From the NCBI GenBank assembly GCA_949096025.1, contig CARXKP010000014.1:1-23674 (forward strand): a stretch of 23,674 bases of DNA. Reading direction: 5' to 3'. Of the stretch, positions 4,941 through 12,413 are shown one piece after another; positions within the stretch are counted from its first letter, which is position 1, and every line of letters starts with the position of its first letter. Under the pieces are notes generated by a model, which was given only the letters and a program-made list of their open reading frames with translations, did not search any database and was not told where the DNA came from. The position numbers and the translations under genes are program-made. The stretch comes from an uncultured Eubacteriales bacterium (GTDB lineage Bacteria; Bacillota; Clostridia; Christensenellales; UBA1242).

Positions 4941-6975
4941 AGGTCTTGATTGCCCTAATTGTGCTAGAGCTTTAGAAGGTCAAATAAATAATTTAAATTC
5001 TGTCAAAAATGCAAAACTAGATTTTTTGAAAAGTACGCTTTCTTTTGAAAGCGATAATATAGATAATGCTCTTTCAGATATCATAAAACTAACCAAAACT
5101 CTTGAACCTGATGCAAAGATAATAAACAACTCAAAAAATAATAATAGAATATTTAGTAAAAGTATGTTAATCGACCTCGCTATGATATTGCTTGGTATAA
5201 CTATTGGCATTATTATATTTTTAGTTAAAATGCCTACCTGGACTTATTGGCTTTTGTATTCGATAAGTGCATTAGTTCTTGGTTATAAAACCTATTATAA
5301 AGCGTTAATGCTCTTATTTAAAGGCGTAGTAAATGAAAATTTGCTTGTTACAATATCGGTAATTGGAGCATCTATTGTTAGTGAGCATATGGAAGGCTTA
5401 ATGGTAATTGCACTTTATTCAATAGGAAAGATTTTCGAGGGGCTTGCGGTAAACAAATCACGAAAGTCAATTTCAGAACTTGCTCAAATTCAACCTGAAT
5501 ATGCGGTAATTATTAATGAAAATGGCGAGGAAATGAAAGTAGCACCTGAAGATGTCGAAGTAGGAAGTATAATAATAGTTAAAGCTGGCGAAAAAGTCGC
5601 TATTGACGGAATTATAATTGAAGGTGAAAGTGACTTCAACAATCAAAGTTTAACCGGTGAAAGTCTGCCTGTACATTTAGGTGAAAAAGATGAAATCTTA
5701 TCTGGTGCTATTGCACTTAATGGTGTAGTTAAGATAAAAACAACAAAGGCTTATTCAAATAGCACCATAAGCAAAATTATGCAACTTGTAGAACACGCCA
5801 GCGAGAACAAATCAAAAACAGAGACTTTTATTTCAAAACTAACTAAATATTACACGCTTGGAATAATCACCCTCTCGCTAATAGTGAGTACTATTGTTTG
5901 GGCGGTTACAAAAAATTTTGAAACAGGATTATACCGAGGACTTATTTTCCTTGTAATCTCCTGCCCTTGCGCTTTTGCCATATCTGTTCCCCTATCCTAT
6001 TTTTCAGGACTTGGGAATGCCTCAAAAAAAGGTATTCTAATAAAAGGCTCTAATTATCTTGATGCCTGTTCAAAACTTAAAATTATGGCATTTGACAAGA
6101 CTGGAACTTTAACTACTGGACAGTTTAGCATTAACAATATAAAATCCTTAGATGATAATTTTAGTAGTGACGATATATTATATATTGCTGGACTTGGCGA
6201 AAGATTTTCAAATCATCCACTCGCAAAATCCATTGTCAAAGAGGCCGATAAACTTGAAAAAATTTTTGAAGAGGAAAAAGTAACAAATGTCAATGAAATA
6301 AGTGGAAAGGGAATTGAGTTTAATTACAATAATCATAAATATTTCATAGGCAGAAGAAACTTTGACGGAAAAAGCACTCTTGTCGAGGTGTTTGAAGATG
6401 AAAAGAAAATTGGAGAACTTGACCTAAGTGACACAATTAAATCTTCTTCAATAGATACCTGCAAACAGTTAAAAGAACTTGGAATAAAGACATTACTTCT
6501 TTCTGGTGATAACGAGCAAAGTGTAGAACAAGTTGCCAGCAAACTCGGAATAGACGAAAGTCACTATCAACTTTTACCAGAAGATAAATACAATCTTATT
6601 GAAAAGTACTCCTCTGAAAATGGCAATATCGGTTATGTTGGAGATGGAATAAATGATGCCCCTTCACTAACAAGAGCGAATGTAGGATTTAGTATGGGGA
6701 TAAATGGTAGCGGAGCAAGTATAGAGGCTTCTGATATTGTACTTGTAGATGATAATCCTCAAAAGATTGTTACTGCAATTAAAATATCAAAACATACAAG
6801 AAAGATTGTTATTGAAAATATCTCTCTTTCAGCCATTGTAAAAGTTGCTTTCCTAGCACTTGGCTCATTTGGTATAACTGGAATGGTTTGGGCAGTATTT
6901 GCTGATGTTGGAGTTACCCTGCTTGCAATTTTAAATAGTATGCGAGCATTGCACCATAAAACAGAAAAAAAATGA
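4918..6975 (+). CDS. cadA: P1B-type heavy-metal efflux ATPase (Zn/Cd/Pb, CadA/ZntA-like)
   Basis: 685 residues, a usual length for the family. The N-terminal HMA domain carries G-L-D-C-P-N-C (C12, C15). Membrane segments start near residue 80. The actuator motif is T-G-E-S at 246-249, the transport-site C-P-C at 349-351, the phosphorylated Asp in D-K-T-G-T-L-T is D393, the H-P pair of the nucleotide domain is at 433-434, and G-D-G-I-N-D is at 575-580. The last helix has A-D-V-G with D663, the Asp typical of Zn/Cd/Pb rather than Cu pumps. It exports the metal from the cytoplasm using ATP. All catalytic residues are intact. It is translated from RBS GGAGG (4907-4911) inside cadC and co-transcribed with it. 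The order of metal preference cannot be read from the sequence. Confidence 0.93.
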   Translation: MKKKVRIEGLDCPNCARALEGQINNLNSVKNAKLDFLKSTLSFESDNIDNALSDIIKLTKTLEPDAKIINNSKNNNRIFSKSMLIDLAMILLGITIGIIIFLVKMPTWTYWLLYSISALVLGYKTYYKALMLLFKGVVNENLLVTISVIGASIVSEHMEGLMVIALYSIGKIFEGLAVNKSRKSISELAQIQPEYAVIINENGEEMKVAPEDVEVGSIIIVKAGEKVAIDGIIIEGESDFNNQSLTGESLPVHLGEKDEILSGAIALNGVVKIKTTKAYSNSTISKIMQLVEHASENKSKTETFISKLTKYYTLGIITLSLIVSTIVWAVTKNFETGLYRGLIFLVISCPCAFAISVPLSYFSGLGNASKKGILIKGSNYLDACSKLKIMAFDKTGTLTTGQFSINNIKSLDDNFSSDDILYIAGLGERFSNHPLAKSIVKEADKLEKIFEEEKVTNVNEISGKGIEFNYNNHKYFIGRRNFDGKSTLVEVFEDEKKIGELDLSDTIKSSSIDTCKQLKELGIKTLLLSGDNEQSVEQVASKLGIDESHYQLLPEDKYNLIEKYSSENGNIGYVGDGINDAPSLTRANVGFSMGINGSGASIEASDIVLVDDNPQKIVTAIKISKHTRKIVIENISLSAIVKVAFLALGSFGITGMVWAVFADVGVTLLAILNSMRALHHKTEKK

Positions 6976-6995
6976 TAAGCAATTATCATTTTTTT
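6971..6995 (+). terminator. Terminator of the cad operon, overlapping the cadA stop codon
   Basis: AATGATAA (6971-6978) and TTATCATT (6983-6990) form an 8-bp stem with a GCAA (GNRA) tetraloop, followed by T through 6995. The TGA stop codon (6973-6975) is inside the left arm. Confidence 0.82.
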
Positions 6996-7029
6996 ATTAT
7001 CAAATTTATTTTTATTTTAAATAAGATTA

Positions 7030-7050
7030 TGCTAAAATATTTTTAGAGGG
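7030..7050 (+). promoter_or_regulatory. Extended -10 promoter and RBS of the kinase-like gene
   Basis: TGC-TAAAAT (7030-7038) is an extended -10, and no good -35 is seen 17 bp upstream. The start predicted near 7045 lies directly before RBS GAGGG (7046-7050), so the leader would be about 10 nt. Confidence 0.55.
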
Positions 7051-7054
7051 AAAT

Positions 7055-8038
7055 ATGAATAGTTTTGAAAGCAGAATAAATCTTAATATCCCATTATCTT
7101 CTCTATCAGAAGTGGTAAGTGAAATATATGGGCTAGGTAAATTTAAAGAAAATAAAATAATAGAAATAGGTTATGAAGATTTTAACTACATTTTATCTAC
7201 AACTAAAGGAAAATATATTGTTAAAGTCTTTTCAACCATTCGCACTGATAAAGATACAATTAATTTAACTAATCGAGCAGTATCTGCCTTTGAAAATGGC
7301 ATTTCTTGTCCTAAGTTATATAAAAACATAGGTGGCGGAAATTATCTATCTTTTATTGAAATATCTGGAGTTAAATATAGATTAATTGTAATGGATTATA
7401 TTGAAGGAAATGATTTTTATACTCTTGATAGCAAGCCAAACGATAAAGAATTAATTACAATAGCCAAAGAACTTGCCAAACTTAACAACATTGACTATCG
7501 CCCACCTTTAATTTATGACAAATGGGCTATAATAAACTTTAAAGAAGAATATAATAAAAATATTTCTCTCGTTTCTAAGGATGACAAAATACTAATTGAC
7601 AAAGTCTATGAAAAATTTAATCAAATTGATTTAACAAAGCTTAAATATGGTTTTGTACACGGTGACATTATTGTAACTAATATTATTAAAGAGGCAAAGT
7701 CAGGTAAACTCTATTTTATTGATTTTTCAGTTTCCAACTACCTACCAAGGATTGTTGACATCGCAGTTTCAATATGTGATTTGTGTCTTGATTTTAACGA
7801 AAAGGAAGCACTTGGAAGAATGAAAATCTTTTTAAATGCATATCAGCACATATCACCATTAAGTGAATATGAGAAAGAATGTTTAAATATCTTTCTTGCT
7901 ACCCACCAGGCAATCACTGTTTTAGAAACGACTAGAGAAAAAATAGAAGAGAATAATGACAGTAAAGAAAATGAGGACTTTCTTAAAAAGGGTCAAGTTG
8001 GACTTAGATTTGTTTTTAATCACTTGACTCAAAAATAA
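7055..8038 (+). CDS. APH-fold small-molecule kinase (aminoglycoside phosphotransferase family)
   Basis: 327 residues. The N-lobe has Y-I-V-K-V-F near residue 55, with the ATP-binding Lys, and the hinge region reads L-I-V-M-D-Y-I-E-G. The catalytic loop H-G-D-I-x-x-x-N has H202, D204 and N209, and the metal-binding I-D-F has D223, all typical of the APH/choline-kinase superfamily. Members phosphorylate aminoglycosides, choline, homoserine, methylthioribose and others. Nothing here fixes the substrate, and resistance should not be assumed. It is followed after 20 bp by a MazG-like gene, probably in one transcript, which hints at a metabolite or nucleotide housekeeping role. Confidence 0.8.
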   Translation: MNSFESRINLNIPLSSLSEVVSEIYGLGKFKENKIIEIGYEDFNYILSTTKGKYIVKVFSTIRTDKDTINLTNRAVSAFENGISCPKLYKNIGGGNYLSFIEISGVKYRLIVMDYIEGNDFYTLDSKPNDKELITIAKELAKLNNIDYRPPLIYDKWAIINFKEEYNKNISLVSKDDKILIDKVYEKFNQIDLTKLKYGFVHGDIIVTNIIKEAKSGKLYFIDFSVSNYLPRIVDIAVSICDLCLDFNEKEALGRMKIFLNAYQHISPLSEYEKECLNIFLATHQAITVLETTREKIEENNDSKENEDFLKKGQVGLRFVFNHLTQK

Positions 8039-8058
8039 AACTTACAAAAGGAGAAAAA

Positions 8059-8373
8059 ATGGTTGACTTAAATGAATTACAAAAGACAATTTACCAAAAT
8101 AAAGTAAAAAAAGGATTTAATATAACGAATATTCCACAAGAGTTTTGTTATATTTATGGTGAGGTTGGAGAAGCTTATGAGGCTTGGTCCAAAAAAATGG
8201 GCAAAGATGAAATTGGACTTGAACTTGCTGATGTAACCATTTATATACTAGGACTTTGTGAAATTCTTGGAATATCACTTGAAGAAGAAGTCCTTAAAAA
8301 GATAAAGATTAATGAAAAAAGAGTTTATATTGATGGCAAAAAAATCGAACCAAAGCCTGAAGATTTAGTTTAA
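8059..8373 (+). CDS. MazG-like NTP pyrophosphohydrolase
   Basis: 104 residues, all helical. It shows the Mg-binding pattern of the MazG/all-alpha NTP-PPase superfamily: E35-x-x-E38 in E-V-G-E-A-Y-E-A-W, then E55-x-x-D58 in E-L-A-D-V. Such proteins hydrolyse (d)NTPs to monophosphates, often acting on damaged or non-canonical nucleotides, as homodimers or tetramers. It is a single-domain form, not full MazG. RBS AAGGAG (8048-8053) sits five bases before the ATG. It is second in the unit with the APH-fold kinase, and a terminator follows its stop directly. Confidence 0.83.
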   Translation: MVDLNELQKTIYQNKVKKGFNITNIPQEFCYIYGEVGEAYEAWSKKMGKDEIGLELADVTIYILGLCEILGISLEEEVLKKIKINEKRVYIDGKKIEPKPEDLV

Positions 8374-8375
8374 CC

Positions 8376-8405
8376 AAAAAAGATGCTAGCACTAGCATCT
8401 TTTTT
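8376..8405. terminator. Bidirectional terminator between convergent genes
   Basis: AGATGCTA (8381-8388) pairs with TAGCATCT (8393-8400) around a GCAC loop. Six A precede it (8376-8381) and six T follow (8400-8405), so it can end both the rightward MazG-like transcript and the leftward spo0A transcript. Confidence 0.9.
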
Positions 8406-8418
8406 ATTTTTATTTCTT

Positions 8419-9174
8419 TTAGCCTTCCATAATCATCTTATCAGCGATAAGCGCAATGAGTTCTCCATTTGTAGGTTTATCATTGGCGCCATAGATTTGA
8501 AGTCCAAATAAACTGTTAATATTTTCTATCTTTCCCCTATTCCAAGCAACTTCTATTGCGTGACGCATTCCACGCTCTACTTTTGATGAACTGGTTGAGA
8601 ATTTTTCTGCGATAGTAGGATACAACCTTTTCGTAATTGATGCAATTATATCTGGATCAACAACAGCAAGTTTAACCGCTTCTCTTAAAAACTGATAACC
8701 TTTAATGTGGGCTGGAATACCAATACTAATAAATATGTTGGCAATTTTTTCATCAAGTGCTTTATCTCCATCAGCATTAAGAATAGGATTTGATAGGTCA
8801 AGAATGCGTTCCTCAAGATTTTCAGGTGAAATAGGTTTAACCATAAAATAGCTTACACCTTCTTTCAAAGCTTTTGAAATAAAACCTGCGTGCGAAAGAT
8901 TTGATACAAAAATAATCTTAGGCATTCTTGCTCCCATTTCCTTTTTAAGCATTTCAAGAACTTTAAAACCGTCTGCTCCTGCAAGCAAAACTTCTGTTAC
9001 TAAAAAATCTGGTTTAGTAGACAGCACTTCTCCAGCAACGACCATTCCATCACTGCCTTTGCCAACTATTTCATACTTATCACCCTTAGCCTCAAAATAA
9101 GAAGCTAGTTTATCAAGTTCTTCACCCTCTGTGTCGGCAAAATAAATTTTAATTGTCTTATTTACATTATCCAT
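8419..9174 (-). CDS. spo0A: Spo0A-family response regulator with an atypical receiver
   Basis: 251 residues. The C-terminal effector (about 138-251) is unmistakably Spo0A: I-P-A-H-I-K-G-Y at 153-160, then S-I-T-K-R-L-Y-P, V-E-R-G-M-R-H-A-I-E-V-A-W, and S-L-F-G with K-P-T-N near the end. In B. subtilis this domain binds 0A boxes and controls entry into sporulation. The receiver (about 6-125) keeps its length, S91 (the Thr/Ser switch position) and K113. The phospho-acceptor Asp (D56 of B. subtilis) is Glu61, in F-L-V-T-E-V-L-L, and the usual acidic pair is D14-T15. Phosphorylation in the classical way is therefore unlikely. RBS AAGGAG (9186-9181) lies six bases upstream. It appears monocistronic, between two terminators. 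Confidence 0.93.
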   Translation of the reverse strand: MDNVNKTIKIYFADTEGEELDKLASYFEAKGDKYEIVGKGSDGMVVAGEVLSTKPDFLVTEVLLAGADGFKVLEMLKKEMGARMPKIIFVSNLSHAGFISKALKEGVSYFMVKPISPENLEERILDLSNPILNADGDKALDEKIANIFISIGIPAHIKGYQFLREAVKLAVVDPDIIASITKRLYPTIAEKFSTSSSKVERGMRHAIEVAWNRGKIENINSLFGLQIYGANDKPTNGELIALIADKMIMEG

Positions 9175-9225
9175 TTATATCTCCTTATAGTGTTGCTTTT
9201 TTCTTCTGCAACCCTGATATATTAA

Positions 9226-9234
9226 AGAATAGCA
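9226..9234 (-). promoter_or_regulatory. Possible extended -10 promoter of spo0A
   Basis: On the minus strand TGC-TATTCT (9234 to 9226) resembles an extended -10. Only a T-rich stretch lies at the -35 distance, where it would overlap the T-tract of the upstream terminator. No clear sigma-H promoter was seen. Confidence 0.3.
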
Positions 9235-9246
9235 CATAAATTTTAC

Positions 9247-9286
9247 AAAAAAAAGCATAACTCGCCTTTATTTTGGGCGAGTTATG
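9247..9286 (-). terminator. Terminator of the propeller-like lipoprotein gene
   Basis: CATAACTCGCC (9256-9266) and GGCGAGTTATG (9276-9286) form an 11-bp perfect stem with a 9-nt loop. Reading leftward, a run of eight T follows (complement of A at 9247-9254). Confidence 0.88.
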
Positions 9287-9329
9287 TCTTTATTTGTCGA
9301 TATTTGTAAAAAACGATTTTAAGGCCTTT

Positions 9330-10682
9330 TTAACGGCTTTTTCCGACCATTTGGTAATTGCCAAATTTGTCTGTTCTGAACATATAGTTGTTTGTATCGG
9401 TTACCGCATCTTCATCTTCTGATGCTGGTTTTTGAGAGTAGTAATAAATATATTGACCATCATAACCACATTGTCCTGAAATAATTGTTTGTCCTTCGAG
9501 AGTAAGGATAGTTTCTATTTCTTTATCAACTGTATTTATTCTTTTAATTGAAGAAGTGTTTGAAGTGTAAACGTAATCATTTTCAACAAAGAGAATATCT
9601 GTATAATCTTCACTTGTCATAAGAAGACTTGAAGAAGAATTTAATTCTTTATATAATAGTGCTCCCCCCTCTGTCTTAAATATATATCCATCGCCTGCAC
9701 TCTTAATTTCAGAAATAGTTTTTGCATTATAGAAAACAGAAGAATATGTTGGATTAAAGTAACCGATTCCATTTAAAATATTCTTGTAATAAACCTCTTG
9801 TACAGCTTTATAAGTATATGAATAGAATACAATATCTCCCGCTCTGCCAAGGAATGAAACCGTTGAGCCTGTTACACCATTGTCAAGATCAGTAACTGTT
9901 CCAGTTGCAAAGTCAACAGCTTTAACCGCTGATGTTGTTTGAGCTTGGTTTGAATTTACTGAATAAATGATATTTCTTTGCGTTGACTTTTCATCAGCTA
10001 TGGCATAAGATGTGACTTTTTCAGCAATTGTATTTATCTTTCCAATCTTATTGCCAATTTGAAGAGTTTTGATTGTAAATGTGTTATCATCAGCTGGTTC
10101 TACAATAATATAGTAATAATTATTGTCACTTCCCTTTTGAACAGTTATTGTACTGCCACTGCCTTGTTTAAAGGCTGTATTTTTAACAAGTTCTTTTAAA
10201 CCATTTCCATTAAACTTAACTCTAAAAAGCGATACCATTGTATAATCATTTTCCATAGATGTTGTCTTGTGAGTATTTGCTGAAGAAAAATAGATATAAT
10301 CGCCTAAAGCATACATATCTTGGTTTTGATATCCAATAAGTTTTTTATCACTTACCTTTTCAGTTTGATTTGGAGTAGTATAAATTTTATCTTCCTCTTT
10401 TACATCGCTTCCAAAAGTTAAATTACTAGTCAAATTCAATCTTGAAAGGTACCCCGTGCTTGTTGCCGAGTTGTAATCAAATCCTGAATCACTTGAAGAA
10501 GTATATCCATTACCAAAATAGACGTAATCCCCAACTACAAGTGCCTGTCCTTGACTATATTGCAAATTTTCAAAATAAGCATCTTTGCCATTGATTTTTA
10601 CATTTGAAACTGTTGCACAGCCTGTCATAAACAAAGCCACGCAAAAGATAAGAGCAAAGATTCTTAAAAAACGTTTTTTCAT
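9330..10682 (-). CDS. Lipoprotein, probable beta-propeller
   Basis: 450 residues. A lipoprotein signal peptide ends in M-T-G-C with C22 as the lipidated residue, so the protein is exported and tethered to the outer face of the membrane. The rest is beta-rich with recurring blades of the form [ND]-x-[VI]-Y-[FYT]-[GST], for example D-Y-V-Y-F-G, D-Y-I-Y-F-S, N-D-Y-V-Y-T-S and Q-Y-I-Y-Y-Y, each followed by a strand ending in R-[LI]-x. This pattern fits a propeller of the DUF5050/WD-like type seen in Clostridia, though I cannot fix the family. No catalytic residues are apparent. RBS GAAGGT lies at 10696-10691. It has its own consensus promoter and terminator. Confidence 0.68.
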   Translation of the reverse strand: MKKRFLRIFALIFCVALFMTGCATVSNVKINGKDAYFENLQYSQGQALVVGDYVYFGNGYTSSSDSGFDYNSATSTGYLSRLNLTSNLTFGSDVKEEDKIYTTPNQTEKVSDKKLIGYQNQDMYALGDYIYFSSANTHKTTSMENDYTMVSLFRVKFNGNGLKELVKNTAFKQGSGSTITVQKGSDNNYYYIIVEPADDNTFTIKTLQIGNKIGKINTIAEKVTSYAIADEKSTQRNIIYSVNSNQAQTTSAVKAVDFATGTVTDLDNGVTGSTVSFLGRAGDIVFYSYTYKAVQEVYYKNILNGIGYFNPTYSSVFYNAKTISEIKSAGDGYIFKTEGGALLYKELNSSSSLLMTSEDYTDILFVENDYVYTSNTSSIKRINTVDKEIETILTLEGQTIISGQCGYDGQYIYYYSQKPASEDEDAVTDTNNYMFRTDKFGNYQMVGKSR

Positions 10683-10715
10683 TTAATTTCACCTTCTAAT
10701 AATATTTACCAAAAA

Positions 10716-10744
10716 ATTTTACTATACTTTGTTAGTTTTGTCAA
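10716..10744 (-). promoter_or_regulatory. Sigma-A promoter of the propeller-like lipoprotein
   Basis: On the minus strand TTGACA (10744-10739), 17-bp spacer, TAAAAT (10721-10716), with the start near 10709 and a leader of about 27 nt. Confidence 0.85.
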
Positions 10745-10805
10745 ACAAATTGATATAAAAGATTTTTGCCTTTTTTGTTTGATTTATCCATAAAGCACAA
10801 GTTTT

Positions 10806-11510
10806 TTAATTTAAAAATTTAATCTCTGTTAAATTATTTTCAACTATGTCACAAGATGTTAAATAATATGGAATGCCGTCCTTTTCAAAATAGGTTGTAA
10901 GCCCCTTTTGACCGTGCAAATGTCCATAAATCACAGCATCAACCTTATACTTCTTTATAAGTTCGCTAAAAGGGCTGTCATTGCGAAAAATGTCCACCGG
11001 TGGATAATGAATCATACAAACCAGTTTATCGCCCTCTTGACGCAATTTAGAGGCGTTTTCAAGTGTCATACCAAGTCTTAAAACTTCTCTATCAAATATC
11101 TTTTTATCCTCATCTAGAAGGGTTGGGTATTTTTCTACTCCTTTCCAACCTCTTGTTCCACAAACGATAACATTATCAAATTTTAGTGCATCATTTTGAA
11201 TTGCATAAAAATCAGTTGGAAGTAATGCTCTAAGGGAGGAGATTGATTTCCACCAATAGTCGTGGTTTCCTCTAATTATAATCTTTTTACCCGGCAAATT
11301 CTTTAATAGGTCTATATCTGGAACAACCTCCTCAAGTTTCATCGCCCAAGAAAGGTCCCCCGCCATAAGTACTAGGTCATCTGAACTAACTAAATTTTTC
11401 CACTGTGAAAAAATTTTGTCAAGATATCCATCCCATACTGGGCCAAATATATCCATAGGTTTACTATTGTTTACTGATAAGTGCAAGTCACTTATTGCAA
11501 ATATTTTCAT
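10806..11510 (-). CDS. Calcineurin-like metallophosphoesterase
   Basis: 234 residues, cytoplasmic (no signal peptide). The metal-binding motifs appear in family order: D8-x-H10 in S-D-L-H, G-D-L-S-W with D52, G-N-H-D with N82 and H83, then M-I-H-Y-P-P and G-H-L-H-G near the C-terminus. The family uses a two-metal centre to cleave phosphomono- or phosphodiesters; the substrate is unknown. The ATG immediately follows the TAA of yqeY with no gap, and RBS AAAGGA lies within the end of yqeY, so the two are translationally coupled. No clear terminator lies between its stop and the next promoter. Confidence 0.87.
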   Translation of the reverse strand: MKIFAISDLHLSVNNSKPMDIFGPVWDGYLDKIFSQWKNLVSSDDLVLMAGDLSWAMKLEEVVPDIDLLKNLPGKKIIIRGNHDYWWKSISSLRALLPTDFYAIQNDALKFDNVIVCGTRGWKGVEKYPTLLDEDKKIFDREVLRLGMTLENASKLRQEGDKLVCMIHYPPVDIFRNDSPFSELIKKYKVDAVIYGHLHGQKGLTTYFEKDGIPYYLTSCDIVENNLTEIKFLN

Positions 11511-11933
11511 TTACAATCCTTTTAAAACCTCTTGAACCTTTCTCATATCACATTTGCCAGCAAAGTTGCTTTTAAAATGCTTCATAACGTTTGGCACACT
11601 TCTGTCAGCAAGTGAGAGAATAACCTCTTTAATTTCTTCCTCACTCATCATTTTTGGAAGATATTTTTCTGCAATGGCGATTTGAGTATTAATATTTTCA
11701 ACTTCTTCTAAATTACCAACTTTTGAATATCCTTCTTTTTCATCAACAAGTTCTTTAATAGTCTTTTGGAGAATTGATACCACATCAGCATCAACAATTT
11801 CTTCACCTTTTTCTCTCTTTCTAATTTCTTCAAGTTTAACTTTATTTAATAAAACTGAATAAAAACTTCTTGCAACAGTATCCTTATCTTTCATTGCCTG
11901 AATATTTGCTTTTTTAATTTCTTCATAAATCAT
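11511..11933 (-). CDS. yqeY: YqeY / GatB-related domain protein
   Basis: 140 residues from the preferred start. It is an all-helical YqeY-type protein: an N-terminal helical bundle, Q-K-T-I-K-E-L-V-D-E-K-E near the middle, and the family's compact C-terminal domain, here with V-P-N-V-M-K-H-F and the closing M-R-K-V-Q-E-V-L-K-G-L. The C-terminal part resembles the tRNA-binding tail of the GatB amidotransferase subunit; the true role of YqeY is unsettled. A GTG at 11942 would add three residues, but the ATG at 11933 is favoured because GAGGTG lies six bases before it. It is the first gene of a two-gene unit with the metallophosphoesterase. Confidence 0.88.
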   Translation of the reverse strand: MIYEEIKKANIQAMKDKDTVARSFYSVLLNKVKLEEIRKREKGEEIVDADVVSILQKTIKELVDEKEGYSKVGNLEEVENINTQIAIAEKYLPKMMSEEEIKEVILSLADRSVPNVMKHFKSNFAGKCDMRKVQEVLKGL

Positions 11934-11965
11934 AAATAACACCTCACTTTAATTTAAGTATATTC

Positions 11966-11994
11966 AGTATAAACAAAAAGAAAAAAAAAGTCAA
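11966..11994 (-). promoter_or_regulatory. Promoter of the yqeY-metallophosphoesterase unit
   Basis: On the minus strand TTGACT (11994-11989), 17-bp T-rich spacer, TATACT (11971-11966), with the start near 11959. The -35 box lies within the 3' arm of the upstream terminator. Confidence 0.78.
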
Positions 11995-12010
11995 AAATAA
12001 TTTGACCTTT
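11981..12010 (-). terminator. Terminator for the 67-aa gene, overlapping the yqeY -35 box
   Basis: Minus-strand GGTCAAA and TTTGACT arms (core 12001-12006 and 11990-11995) extend through A-U pairs to about 10 bp, with a TTATT loop and a run of nine T (11989-11981). The mirror-image A and T flanks could also allow some rightward termination. Between this hairpin and the 67-aa gene, 12011-12133 is AT-rich with no feature I can support. Confidence 0.65.
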
Positions 12011-12133
12011 TTTATTTCTAGTTTATTCAAAAACCTTTCTTCACAAATAAATTAAATTTTAATATGTCTTTCTTAAAAATCATATCTAAAATCTTACTTA
12101 ATTTAATCTCTTAATAATCTTTATAATTAGAAA

Positions 12134-12337
12134 TTATAAAACAGATTCAAATTCTTCTACAGTAAGATTGTTTTCTTTTGCAACTTTTTCAATCTTTTTA
12201 AGACTTCTAAAAATCTTAGCCTTTTCTACAAAATCAATTGCTGAATAAACTGGGGCTGCAACAGTCTTAAGTAAAGCCTCTGCCTTACTTGGACGAGAAT
12301 TCAATAAAGTGAAATGAATATTTTTTTCTTTGCTCAT
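12134..12337 (-). CDS. Small 67-residue protein of unknown function
   Basis: Not recognised. It is basic and mostly helical. A central hydrophobic stretch, K-T-V-A-A-P-V-Y-S-A-I-D-F-V (about 24-37), is too short and polar for a sure membrane helix. It is followed by a Lys-rich amphipathic helix and an acidic end, V-E-E-F-E-S-V-L. There is no signal peptide or Cys. RBS AAGGAG (12352-12347) is well placed and the promoter is perfect consensus, so the gene is very probably real and well transcribed. It could be a small regulatory or nucleoid-type protein; no function is claimed. Confidence 0.7.
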   Translation of the reverse strand: MSKEKNIHFTLLNSRPSKAEALLKTVAAPVYSAIDFVEKAKIFRSLKKIEKVAKENNLTVEEFESVL

Positions 12338-12358
12338 TTTTATAATCTCCTTTTTTTT

Positions 12359-12387
12359 ATTATATCAAATCCCCCATTATTTGTCAA
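12359..12387 (-). promoter_or_regulatory. Full-consensus promoter of the 67-aa gene
   Basis: On the minus strand TTGACA (12387-12382), 17-bp spacer, TATAAT (12364-12359), preceded by TGA, so the -10 is also extended. The start is predicted near 12352, the first base of the RBS, giving a leader of about 15 nt. Confidence 0.9.
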
Positions 12388-12413
12388 TAGTAGAATATTT
12401 TTTTAAAAATTAC

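Noticed and set aside
7055..8038. Aminoglycoside resistance gene
   Set aside because: The APH fold is clear but it is shared by many metabolic kinases. Nothing in the sequence or neighbourhood points to antibiotic substrates.
9191..9211. GTTGC...GCAAC inverted repeat in the spo0A leader
   Set aside because: The arms are only 5 bp around an 11-nt A/T-rich loop, too weak to call a regulatory hairpin.
9295..9301. Possible 0A box (TGTCGAT) upstream of spo0A
   Set aside because: It differs from the TGTCGAA consensus, is a single site, and lies beyond a strong terminator from the likely spo0A promoter, so chance is the simpler explanation.
11934..11942. GTG start for yqeY adding three residues
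   Set aside because: The GTG overlaps the best Shine-Dalgarno (GAGGTG), which is correctly spaced for the ATG at 11933.
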